The notes under the pieces were generated by a model. It was given only the letters and a program-made list of their open reading frames with translations. It was not told the DNA's origin and made no database searches. Of a stretch of DNA of 64,000 bases, positions 1 to 8,877 are shown piece by piece; the first letter of the stretch is position 1, and the number at the start of each line of letters is the position of its first letter. The stretch is from NCBI GenBank assembly GCA_019311105.1, contig JAFDDA010000011.1, forward strand, positions 1 to 64,000. The letters are read 5' to 3'. A program made the position numbers and the translations under genes. This DNA is from Deltaproteobacteria bacterium. Its GTDB lineage: Bacteria; Myxococcota_A; UBA9160; JAFDDA01.

Positions 1-207
1 GCGAAGCCACTTGGCGAGCCCGAGTCGAAGGCGCTTGTGCGCCGCGCGAACCTCCGTTTCGAAGCGGACCCTGCGATTGGAAATCTGGTAGAGGACCTGG
101 TCCTCCCTTCTGTGGAGTTCTTCTTCGAGTTCCTTCTCGAGCTCGGCCATTCGCGAGAGAATCGCACGAACACGGTCTTTGACTTCGTGTGTATCCGAAC
201 GCTCCAT
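1..207 (-). CDS. Conserved hypothetical protein, N-terminal part only (runs off the window start); charged coiled-coil-like N-terminus MERSDTHEVKDRVRAILSRMAELEKELEEELHRREDQVLYQISNRRVRFE...
   Basis: Manual reverse-complement reading from ATG at 207 stays open to the window edge; heptad-like E/L/K pattern. Confidence 0.6.
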   Translation of the reverse strand, partial: MERSDTHEVKDRVRAILSRMAELEKELEEELHRREDQVLYQISNRRVRFETEVRAAHKRLRLGLAKWLR

Positions 208-210
208 GCG

Positions 211-466
211 TTAGGCCTCTACCGTGGCGCCGCTCGCCTGGACGACCTTGGCATCGAGTGTGACTGGAACCACGAGAGAGTTCGTCACCAGGCAGGTCTT
301 TTCCGCCTTTCCGAGCCGGCGAAGTGCCTTTTCGTCGTCCGTGCCAGGTTCCTCGACCGCGAGCGTTGCGTGCAAAGTGATCTCCGTGAAGCGTGTGGTG
401 CGCTCGACCCGTGAGAGCACACCATCAACCGTTGCCTGGATACTCTTCCAAGGGAGGTTCGACGCC
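211..466 (-). pseudogene. OsmC family protein, C-terminal fragment (5' end missing)
   Basis: Reads ...SNLPWKSIQATVDGVLSRVERTTRFTEITLHATLAVEEPGTDDEKALRRLGKAEKTCLVTNSLVVPVTLDAKV, an OsmC C-terminal half with the conserved ...AEK-C-L..NSL motif; N-terminal half absent, next sequence is another truncated gene. Confidence 0.6.
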
Positions 467-1100
467 CGTCCTTCTGATCCTCCTCTCGATCCTCGTCAAC
501 GTCCGCGATCGACGCAGGTTGATTCTGATCGCGGGGACGTTCGTAGTGGTGAGCGGGCTCACGTACTTCGCCTTCATGGCGGTGTGGCTGAATATCTTCC
601 TGTTGATCGGCTGGTCGCGGGCAACCCAGATCGTTCTCGGGTGCGTGGCGATCGGCGTCGGCGCGATCCACGTGAAGGATCTCGTCGCATGGGGGCGTGG
701 GCCGAGCCTCTCGATCCCGGACGCAGCGAAGCCCGGGATCTACCGGCGCGTGCGTGCGATCCTCCAGGCTCCGAGTCTCCCTGCGGCTGTCCTCGGCGCG
801 ACGGTGCTCGCGATGATCGTGAACCTCGTGGAGCTGTTGTGCACCGCTGGCCTTCCAGCCGTCTACACGCAGGTCCTCAGCTTGCAGCCGATGCCCTCGC
901 GTGCTTACTACGGCTACCTCGCCCTCTACAACTTGGCCTACATGTTCGATGACGCACTGATGGTAACCATCGTCGTCGTGACGCTCGAACGCCTCAAGCT
1001 CCAAGAACGCGCCGGGCGTTGGCTCAAGGGTCTGAGCGGCGCGGTGCTGCTCGGCCTTGGCCTCGTGCTCCTCTTTCGCCCGGACTGGCTCATGATCTGA
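466..1100 (+). pseudogene. Integral membrane protein (multi-TM, VELLCTAGLPALYTQ-type), N-terminally truncated
   Basis: ORF 393-1100; recognisable protein begins at ~466 (PVLLILLSILVNVRDRRRLILIAGTFVVVSGLTYFAFM...LVELLCTAGLPAVYTQVLSL) without the N-terminal region expected for the family. Confidence 0.55.
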
Positions 1101-1121
1101 CGGGGCCTCGACGTTGGGGCG

Positions 1122-1883
1122 TCAGCCTTCTCGGGAAACCGCGTCCCACCAAGGTTCCACGAGCCGCAATAGATCCAGGTCGTGGTTGATCAAGCAGATG
1201 TGCCCGTAGCCTTCGAGAATCCGCAGCGTTGCGTTCGGCAGTCGCTCGGCCATGAAACGGGCCCATTCGACCGACGGAACCAACCGGTCGAGGTCGCCGG
1301 CGAGAAGCAGGCTGGGTGCCTGGATCTCGTGAAGCCGGTTTCGGATATCGTAGTCCTTCAGGATCTCGAGACGCCGGACGTAGCCCTTGCGCCCGATCCG
1401 TTTCGAGCGCTCGTGGAATTCGGCCAGATCCTCTGCCAGCGCGTGAGGGCTGTGGAGTCGCGTTTCCGTGAACCGCCTCACCGCCGGCATGGCCGCCCAG
1501 GGAAACACCCGCAGCAGGCGCGGTGCGATACGCAGCTTCATCCGCTCGCGGACCCAGGGAAAGGAATTCACGATCACGAGCCCGCGAACGAACTCCGGAT
1601 GCTTCAGGGCGAAGCTCATGGAGAGGGCGCCGCCAAAAGATTCGCCGCAGAGGATCACGCCCTCTGGCGAGACCTCGGCGACGAGCTGTCGGAGATCCTC
1701 CACGAGATCGGACATGGATCGGCGACCGTCATCGGGAAGCGGGAATGCGACGACGTCGAAGCGACGCTCGAGCAGCGGAATCTGCCGATAGAAGAGGAGC
1801 CCCGTGCCGTCGAGCCCCGGCACCAGCACGAAGGTGGGCCCTGGCCGGTTGCCCACCCTGCCCCTCAGGGCATTCCGGATCAC
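1122..1883 (-). CDS. Alpha/beta hydrolase
   Basis: GTG start; FVLVPGLDGTGLLFY oxyanion region, nucleophile elbow CGESFGG, C-terminal D..V and GYGH; 4-nt overlap with the upstream gene. Confidence 0.8.
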   Translation of the reverse strand: MIRNALRGRVGNRPGPTFVLVPGLDGTGLLFYRQIPLLERRFDVVAFPLPDDGRRSMSDLVEDLRQLVAEVSPEGVILCGESFGGALSMSFALKHPEFVRGLVIVNSFPWVRERMKLRIAPRLLRVFPWAAMPAVRRFTETRLHSPHALAEDLAEFHERSKRIGRKGYVRRLEILKDYDIRNRLHEIQAPSLLLAGDLDRLVPSVEWARFMAERLPNATLRILEGYGHICLINHDLDLLRLVEPWWDAVSREG

Positions 1884-2644
1884 GGCGCCTCGCGTGGGGC
1901 CCGGCGGTTCCCGTCGAGCTTGCGGACCGGACAGCCGACCCAGGTGGCGTCTCCCTCGAGCCGCGAGAACTTCGTGACCACCGAGAGCGAACCGATCTGG
2001 CAGCGGGGACCCGTCTCGACGCCGATCTCCACGTGCGATCCCACGCCCACGGTGGTGCCGCTCCCAAGCTTGACCGGCGCGGTTCGTACCACGCCACGCT
2101 CCACCGTGTGGCCGGAAAGGTGGACTCCTGCGCCGATCACCACATCGTCGCCGATCACGAGCAGACAGTCGTCGCGAACGTCGAGGCTGTTGACCCACAC
2201 GTGGCGACCGATGCGCGCACCGTTCAGGCGCATGTACCAGACCCAAACGGGTGTGCTGCGAAGCAGCCCTCCCGCGAAGATCCGGACGACGTGGCTCGAG
2301 ATCCCGTAGCGAGCCCAATTGATCAAGGGCCAGTCGAGATCTGCGATCCGCATCTCGGCGTTCTCGGGAGGACGCCATCCGAGCATGCGCATGGCGAATG
2401 CGGAGAGCGCCATGAGCCCGACGGAAAAGACGAAATAGGTCGGGACCAAGGACATCGTCAACAAGAACACACGCACCGAGTGCGGAGCAACGGACCAGCC
2501 GAGATGCCACTGCCAGAAAAGCACTGCCGGCAACGCGGCAAGCCCAAAGACGGCGCTCTCGACGAGGAAGATCGAGGCCACGCCCCAGCCGAAGCGCAGG
2601 ACGGCCGGTCGAGTCCACACATCACGTGTCGTAGCCTCGGGCAT
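1880..2644 (-). CDS. Left-handed beta-helix (hexapeptide-repeat) acyltransferase-like membrane protein
   Basis: TM segments followed by hexapeptide-type repeats (IGRHVWVNSLDVRDDCLLVIGDDVVIGAGVHLSGHTVERGVVRTAPVKLGSGTTVGVGSHVEIGVETG). Confidence 0.7.
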   Translation of the reverse strand: MPEATTRDVWTRPAVLRFGWGVASIFLVESAVFGLAALPAVLFWQWHLGWSVAPHSVRVFLLTMSLVPTYFVFSVGLMALSAFAMRMLGWRPPENAEMRIADLDWPLINWARYGISSHVVRIFAGGLLRSTPVWVWYMRLNGARIGRHVWVNSLDVRDDCLLVIGDDVVIGAGVHLSGHTVERGVVRTAPVKLGSGTTVGVGSHVEIGVETGPRCQIGSLSVVTKFSRLEGDATWVGCPVRKLDGNRRAPREAP

Positions 2645-2741
2645 CCCGGTCACCCCCACCGCTTCCTGAGGATAGCGGGACTCGAACCCACGAGGCCCAG
2701 CCCGACCCTCGGGCGCTCCGGGACCCGCAACCCTGCGGCTC

Positions 2742-3131
2742 ATGCAGCGAAGGAACCGGTTCGTTGGAGGCTGGCCCAATACAACCCTTGTCGTGGCGTG
2801 TGTCGCTCTGGTCGCGCTGGGTTGTACCCGTTTCGATCGCAGGAGCGACGACGACCCGGCTGGCGCTGCCGTCTTCGGAGTCTACTGCGCTTCCTGTCAC
2901 GGCGTGGAAGGCCGTGGCGATGGCCCCGTCGCCGAGGCTCTCCACCAGCGGCCGGCCGACCTGACCCGGATCGCCTCCTCCGAAGGCTGGTTCCCCAATT
3001 CGCTGATCCTGATGATCATCGATGGCCGCTACGCTTCTCACGGCGGTCGTGAGATGCCTGTCTGGGGAGCGCAACTCTCGAGAGAAGAGTTACGCGCCGT
3101 GACGGATTTCCTCGAGCAGATCCAAGAGTAG
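2742..3131 (+). CDS. Class I c-type cytochrome, predicted lipoprotein
   Basis: Lipobox-like VALGC and haem motif CASCH in a 129-aa ORF. Confidence 0.85.
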   Translation: MQRRNRFVGGWPNTTLVVACVALVALGCTRFDRRSDDDPAGAAVFGVYCASCHGVEGRGDGPVAEALHQRPADLTRIASSEGWFPNSLILMIIDGRYASHGGREMPVWGAQLSREELRAVTDFLEQIQE

Positions 3132-3240
3132 ATCGCGTCGCAACGGAGCGCCGTCCGAGCCTTGGACCGTTCGCTCGGTAATCGGACTGCTGGTGTCCCA
3201 CTCGCGAACCCCTTCAGAACATCACTCGCGAGAGGTGAGC

Positions 3241-5937
3241 ATGTCGGTTCCGGCCGTACCCGCACACATTTGGGCGTTTCCTGGCGATGCCGTGTTGGAA
3301 GCTCTCGGCGTGGATCGCTTGCAGGGTCTCTCCCCGGCCGAGGTTCAGCGTCGTCTGCACCGCTACGGGCCCAACCGCCTTCGAGAACGGCGACGGCGGA
3401 ACGCGTGGTGGATGCTTTGGGATCAGCTGTCGAGTCCCATCGTCGCGCTGTCGTTCGATGAGCGACTCGAGGCCACCGCGATCGCTGCCGTACTCGTCAT
3501 CAATACGGCGATCGGATTCTGGACCGAGCGGCGCGCCGTACGATCGATGGAGGCGCTGAGGGAACTCGGTCGGGTCCACGCAACGGTCCGGCGAGTCGGC
3601 GTGACGCGTGTCGTTCCCGCTGAAGAACTCGTGCCCGGGGACATCGTCCTGCTCGACGCAGGCGACGTCCTCACGGCCGATCTGCGCCTCGTGCTCACGT
3701 CCCGTCTCCAGGTCGATCAAGCGATCCTGACGGGCGAATCGCTTCCTATCGACAAGGACGTTGCCGAATGCCCCGCACATGCGGTCGTGTCCGAGCAACA
3801 CTCGATGGCCTTCAAGGGCACCGCCGTGACCCGCGGAACTGCCGAAGGGGTCGTGGTGGCCACCGGGATGGAGACGGAGCTCGGCAAAATCTCCAAGTTG
3901 GTGGGCGAAGCCGAGCCCGAAGTCACGCCGCTCGAGGCCCGCCTCGATCGACTCGGCCACCGGCTGATTCTCTTGACCCTCGCCACTGCTGCACTGGTGG
4001 CCCTCGCGAGTGTGCTTGGTGGCCGAAGCATCTATCTGTCCATCGAGCTTGGGCTCGCGCTCGCGGTGGCAGCCGTTCCCGAAGGCCTTCCGATCGTCGC
4101 TACGGTCGCCCTCGCTCGCGGCATGTGGCGCATGGCCAAGCGGAATGCACTCGTCGAGCAGCTCTCGGCCGTGGAGACGCTGGGATCGACGACCATCCTT
4201 CTGGCGGATAAGACCGGGACTCTCACCGAGAATCGGATGGTGGTTGCGGAGCTAGCTCTAGCGGATGGCTCGGCCGTGACCTTCGATCCGAACGCCGACG
4301 AAGGGATCTTTCGGGGGGACGAGGGGCCCATCGAACTTTCGAACAGGCCACTGCTCACCGCTGCGTTGCGAACAGCCGCGCTCTGCAACAATGCAGAACT
4401 CTCCACCGACGGGTCCGAAGCCCGCCAAGGAGACCCGACGGAGGTCGCCTTGCTGATTGCCGCCAGGAGCGCAGGCCTCGGGCGAGAGAGCCTTCTCGAA
4501 ACCAGTCCTGAAATTCGCGAGGTGGCTTTCGACTCGGATGCAAGGCGCATGGCGACGCTCCACCAGATCGAAGACGGTGTGATGGCCGCCGTGAAGGGAG
4601 CGCCAGAGTCCATTCTCGCCACCTGCACCCGATCGGCGGTGGGCGAGGGTCCGGCTCGCCCGCTCGACCCGGCGAGCCGAGAAGCCTTCCTCGACAGGGC
4701 CGATGAGATGGCTTCCCAGGGCCAGCGCGTTCTCGCTCTGGCGACTCGAACCCTCGGAGATCCCGACCACTTTGCCTACGAGGACATGACCTTCCTCGGC
4801 CTGGTGGGTTTGCTCGACCCCCCGCGAGCCGACGCCCAGGAAGCGATCCGTGCTTGCCGAGCCGCGGGCATCCGCGTCGTGATGGTGACGGGCGACCACG
4901 GTGGGACGGCGTGGCGCGTCGCATTGGCTACGGGGCTGGCTTCCTCGGCCGAAGAGCGTCCGGCGTCGCTCGTCGATGCCCGAACCTCGCCTCGGCTCGA
5001 TGACCTGCCGGACGACGAGGCACAACGCATCGTCGGGGCGACCGTCATCGCGCGGGCCACACCCCGGCAGAAGCTCGAGCTCATCTCTCTCTTCCAGCGC
5101 CACGGGGCCGTCGTCGCCATGACGGGCGACGGAGTCAACGACGCTCCTGCACTGCGGAAAGCCGACATCGGAGTCGCAATGGGCTTGCGCGGGACGCAGG
5201 TGGCGCGCGAGGCGGCCGACATGGTTCTGCAGGACGATCGGCTGGAGACGATCGTCGCAGCCGTGGCCCAGGGCCGTGCCATCTTTGCCAACATCCGAAA
5301 GTTCGCGGTCTACCTGCTGTCGTGCAACGTCAGCGAAGTTCTGGCCGTTGCGGTCGGATCACTGGCGCAAGGGCCGCTTCCCCTCCTGCCGCTGCAGATT
5401 CTCTTCCTGAATCTCGTAACCGACGTCTTCCCGGCCCTGGCGCTCGGCGTCGGAGAGGGATCGACCTCACTCATGCGGGAGCCTCCCCGGAGCTCACGGG
5501 AAGCCCTGATTTCGCGCCGCCATTGGCTTCGCATCCTCGGCATGGGAACGGTGATCGCGTCGGCCGTTCTCGTCGCACTCGCGTGTGCAACGACGATGCT
5601 GGGAAAATCTATGCAACAAGCGACGACGATCTCGTTTCTCACGCTCGCGCTGGCTCAGCTCTGGCATGTCTTCAGCATGCGCGCAAGCACGTCCAATAGA
5701 TGGCGCAACGAGATCACCCGAAACCCGTGGATCTGGGCGGCCCTGGCCCTCTGCCTCGTACTCATCGGCCTAGCCGTCCGCTACCCGCCCCTGGCGACGG
5801 TTCTCTCCATGACCGATCCGGGCCGCGATGGCTTCGGGTTGGCACTGGTGATGAGCCTGGTTCCCCTCGTCGCGGGCCAGCTCGGCTTGGCCCGGCGAGC
5901 CAAGAAAGAATCGGCCGGGGAGACACAGCGAGCCTGA
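3241..5937 (+). CDS. Cation-transporting P-type ATPase (P2-type)
   Basis: DKTGTLT phosphorylation motif, TGES, MTGDGVNDAPALRKADIGVAMG hinge; start most likely ATG 3241 within ORF 3193-5937. Confidence 0.93.
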   Translation: MSVPAVPAHIWAFPGDAVLEALGVDRLQGLSPAEVQRRLHRYGPNRLRERRRRNAWWMLWDQLSSPIVALSFDERLEATAIAAVLVINTAIGFWTERRAVRSMEALRELGRVHATVRRVGVTRVVPAEELVPGDIVLLDAGDVLTADLRLVLTSRLQVDQAILTGESLPIDKDVAECPAHAVVSEQHSMAFKGTAVTRGTAEGVVVATGMETELGKISKLVGEAEPEVTPLEARLDRLGHRLILLTLATAALVALASVLGGRSIYLSIELGLALAVAAVPEGLPIVATVALARGMWRMAKRNALVEQLSAVETLGSTTILLADKTGTLTENRMVVAELALADGSAVTFDPNADEGIFRGDEGPIELSNRPLLTAALRTAALCNNAELSTDGSEARQGDPTEVALLIAARSAGLGRESLLETSPEIREVAFDSDARRMATLHQIEDGVMAAVKGAPESILATCTRSAVGEGPARPLDPASREAFLDRADEMASQGQRVLALATRTLGDPDHFAYEDMTFLGLVGLLDPPRADAQEAIRACRAAGIRVVMVTGDHGGTAWRVALATGLASSAEERPASLVDARTSPRLDDLPDDEAQRIVGATVIARATPRQKLELISLFQRHGAVVAMTGDGVNDAPALRKADIGVAMGLRGTQVAREAADMVLQDDRLETIVAAVAQGRAIFANIRKFAVYLLSCNVSEVLAVAVGSLAQGPLPLLPLQILFLNLVTDVFPALALGVGEGSTSLMREPPRSSREALISRRHWLRILGMGTVIASAVLVALACATTMLGKSMQQATTISFLTLALAQLWHVFSMRASTSNRWRNEITRNPWIWAALALCLVLIGLAVRYPPLATVLSMTDPGRDGFGLALVMSLVPLVAGQLGLARRAKKESAGETQRA

Positions 5938-6137
5938 CTGCAGCGAGACTCCGCGGGCTGTGGCTTCCGCCCCCTCCTCGCATCGTTGCCGGGAGGCACC
6001 GGTCGAAGACCCTAAGAGGCTTGGCGGTGGGTCCTGCTGCCACCTCGCCGACGCTTCCCGCAACGCCTGCAGGACGGCGCGCGTCCCGCCATCGACGCAC
6101 GCCGCGCCCACGCCCATCGGCAGCCGTTCGCGAGTCG

Positions 6138-6383
6138 TCAGTTCCCCCCGCGTCGGACCTCGTGCGGGGCGGCCCCGTACGACTCGTCGGGCAAGCCCGT
6201 GAGATCCGGCGCGACGACCCACGTCTCGCGATCTCCGTCGTAGCGACCACCGCGCGCCGTTGCACAGCCCCCACACAGCACGTTCTCGGTTCCGAACTCG
6301 AACACACGCCCCGAGCCTTCGGGCACGGGCTCGCCACACTGGCTGCACACCGCGGACTCGCCCCGATCTTCAGGATTCATCAT
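6138..6383 (-). CDS. Small zinc-ribbon protein (2x CxxC)
   Basis: 81 aa, CSQCGEPV...CGGC. Confidence 0.65.
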   Translation of the reverse strand: MMNPEDRGESAVCSQCGEPVPEGSGRVFEFGTENVLCGGCATARGGRYDGDRETWVVAPDLTGLPDESYGAAPHEVRRGGN

Positions 6384-6470
6384 GAGACTTCCCCTCTCGC
6401 CGGTTGATCGTTTCCGTTCTCCACACCGGGGCGCACATTCCAGGCCAGGGACCCCGAGAAAGCCGACGAG

Positions 6471-6872
6471 CTACGCCAACGCCACGCGCTCGTTCCTCCC
6501 GCGGATCCAACTCTCGGCCTCCGGAAGACTTCGGAAGATCCTGATGTCGAGCGGGAAGTCGTCCTCAGTCATCGTCTGCCACATCCTCGCCAGGCCGTAA
6601 TCGACGGTCCGGGCGGTCACCACGGCGCAGCAGCCGGTCCCCAGGTCGGCTCCGAAGGCTCTGAAGACATCGGAGATCTCTCGGATCTCGGCCGCGTCCA
6701 GACGATCCGTCTCGAGACCGGCGAGATCGAGCAGCACGCAAAACTCCGGCGACCAGCCGGGCTGGGAGATGATCTCCGTCAGCAGGAGCCGGGTTTTGTC
6801 GACGGACGCGGGGCCGACGGCCTTGGCCTCGACATAGGCCTCCTCCTCGTGGACGGTGATTTCGTGGTTCAT
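6471..6872 (-). CDS. STAS/SpoIIAA-like domain protein
   Basis: 133 aa from ATG 6872; CVLLDLAGLETDRLDAAEIREISDVFRAFGADLGTGCCAVVTARTVDYGLARMWQT typical of SpoIIAA-like proteins. Confidence 0.6.
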   Translation of the reverse strand: MNHEITVHEEEAYVEAKAVGPASVDKTRLLLTEIISQPGWSPEFCVLLDLAGLETDRLDAAEIREISDVFRAFGADLGTGCCAVVTARTVDYGLARMWQTMTEDDFPLDIRIFRSLPEAESWIRGRNERVALA

Positions 6873-7154
6873 GGGCCTCCATGAGCAACGGGCCAACCCA
6901 CGTCTGCATGTTGCAACCGTCGTGCCGTGCCGAGCCTCCGCGGCCCAGGGGTCAGCCCGCCCTCCAGACCCGGGATCCTTGTGGCCTGCCGCCTCGCACC
7001 GAGACCTGCGGCCTCGTCTCGAGCCGATCCGGCCATGCGCCCGGTTCTCGGAAGGCACCACGATGGTATGTGGATTGCAGTCTCAAGTGTTCGATTTCGA
7101 GCGCCCATCGGATCACGAGGGGCCGGGTCGTCGGCAACCGCGAGTGAGGGCTTC

Positions 7155-7646
7155 ATGCCGCGAGACAAGCTTCCCCCGCCCAAAAGGCGCGATCGCCTCG
7201 TCCACGAACGAGAGCATGACCCGTACAAGGTGCGGGCGAAGCTCCCCGATCCGACATCCTGCCCGGATTGTGGGGCCATGTACCGGAAGGGGCGTTGGCG
7301 TTGGGGAGCGCCACCCGCCGATGCCCACCACGAGCGTTGCCCCGCATGCCAACGCACGCGGGATGGCTATCCGGCGGGGATCCTCACCATCCGCGGGACG
7401 TTCTCGCGCGAGCACAGGAGCGAAATCATCGGGCTCGCCCGGAACGTCGAGGAACGAGAGAAGGCGGAGCACGCGCTCAAGCGGATCATGGCGATCACGG
7501 ACGAACAGGAGGAGACCGTGATCACCACGACCGACTCCGGCCTCGCTCGCAACATCGGTGATGCCCTGCACAGCGCGTACGAAGGAAAGCTGACCTACCA
7601 CTACGTCGACGAAACGAACTTGCTTCGCGTGAGCTGGAGACGCTGA
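7155..7646 (+). CDS. BCAM0308-family zinc-binding protein (NMD3-like)
   Basis: MPRDK start; CPDCGAMYRKGRW...HHERCPACQRTRDGYPAG...LRVSWRR family pattern. Confidence 0.7.
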   Translation: MPRDKLPPPKRRDRLVHEREHDPYKVRAKLPDPTSCPDCGAMYRKGRWRWGAPPADAHHERCPACQRTRDGYPAGILTIRGTFSREHRSEIIGLARNVEEREKAEHALKRIMAITDEQEETVITTTDSGLARNIGDALHSAYEGKLTYHYVDETNLLRVSWRR

Positions 7647-7681
7647 GAGCGTACATCCGCGCCTCGTGAGGGGACAGCCGA

Positions 7682-8836
7682 ATGGATCGATGGGACCAGG
7701 CGCGGGAGTTGATGCTGGAGTTTTCCCTCCGAACCGGCCTTTCCCCTGCTGGCCAGTCGGTCCAGAGGTACCTCTGGACCGATGCCTTCGCCGTCTGCAA
7801 CTTCCTGGGTATATCCGTGGAGATGGGTGACGGCCTCCTCCGGAAGCTGGCATTGGATCTGGTTGCGCAGGTGCATCAGACGCTCGGCCGCCACAGGGCT
7901 GACGACGATCGTACCGGTTGGATCAGCGGGCTCTCGGAGCGCGAGGGCGAACTGCACCCGACGCAGGGCGGCATGCGGATCGGAAAGCCGCTTCCCGAGC
8001 GCACGCCGACCGAGCCCTTCGACGAAGCGAGCGAGTGGAACCGCGACGGGCAGTACTTCCACTACCTGACCCAATGGATGCGGGCACTCGAGAGCGCGAG
8101 CCGAGTCGTCGAGGAACCCCGCTACCACCGCTGGGCGGTCGAACTGGCCAAGACCGCCCACTCCGGGTTTACATCCCTTCCCGGCCAGCACCCCCCGACC
8201 AGGATGCGGTGGAAGATGAGCATCGACCTCCGATATCCGCTCGTCGACACCATGGGCCATCACGATCCGATCACGGGCTTCGTTGCGTACACGGAGCTGC
8301 AGGCCACCGCCCGCAGTGATCCCACACTCGATCTGTCCCGGGAACTGAGCGACCTAGCGGCCATCTGTGAGGGCCAGGATCTCGTGACCTCCGACCCTCT
8401 CGGGATCGGCGGCCTGCTGTCGGACGCTTGCAGGTTCGCCCAGCTACGGACCGGCGGGGCTGAAGGACCGGACTCGTTGATCCCTCGCCTCCTGGAGTCC
8501 GCGCTCCTCGGCCTGCCGGCCTGTACGGCTTCGGCTTGGTGGCTCCGGCCTGCGGTGGATCGCCTGGCCTTTCGCGAGTTCGGCCTCTCGATCGGTCTGC
8601 ACGGCATGAGACGCCTCACACGGGTGCTCCAGAAGCACCCGCTCTCGGGGATTCGTCAGCAAGAGACGGCCCGCCTTCTCGACGACTTGGCGGAGTATCG
8701 ACACCTCTCAGAAGAAATCGAGACGTTCTGGCTCTCGCCTTCGAATCGCAACGCGGAAAGCTGGAGAGCGCATCGCGACATCAACGACGTCATGCTCGCA
8801 ACGAGCCTCGCGCCCGCGGGCTATCTCAGTGCCTAG
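7682..8836 (+). CDS. Uncharacterised 384-aa protein, helix-rich
   Basis: Long uninterrupted ORF in the same orientation as flanking genes; WNRDGQYFHYLTQWMRAL motif reminiscent of six-hairpin/alpha-alpha barrels. Confidence 0.75.
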   Translation: MDRWDQARELMLEFSLRTGLSPAGQSVQRYLWTDAFAVCNFLGISVEMGDGLLRKLALDLVAQVHQTLGRHRADDDRTGWISGLSEREGELHPTQGGMRIGKPLPERTPTEPFDEASEWNRDGQYFHYLTQWMRALESASRVVEEPRYHRWAVELAKTAHSGFTSLPGQHPPTRMRWKMSIDLRYPLVDTMGHHDPITGFVAYTELQATARSDPTLDLSRELSDLAAICEGQDLVTSDPLGIGGLLSDACRFAQLRTGGAEGPDSLIPRLLESALLGLPACTASAWWLRPAVDRLAFREFGLSIGLHGMRRLTRVLQKHPLSGIRQQETARLLDDLAEYRHLSEEIETFWLSPSNRNAESWRAHRDINDVMLATSLAPAGYLSA

Positions 8837-8877
8837 CTGAGGACCGCGGACGCAGACGGCAACGGAGAACCCACACC

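Noticed and set aside
285-1004. Long antisense ORFs opposite real genes (e.g. 285-1004, 1523-3052, 15042-15944, 22375-23988, 24488-26014, 25791-27074, 27137-28696, 52379-54979, 57369-58868, 61953-63761)
   Set aside because: Typical GC-rich shadow ORFs: no recognisable motifs, Arg/His/Gly-rich composition, opposite strand encodes clear family members
5938-6137. Intergenic region after the P-type ATPase as a hidden gene or ncRNA
   Set aside because: No coherent ORF or convincing structure beyond what GC-rich sequence gives by chance
7153-8263. Toxin-antitoxin or restriction/defence system in the accessory region
   Set aside because: No methylase, nuclease, HEPN, PIN or antitoxin motifs were seen among genuine ORFs; the cluster looks like stress metabolism instead
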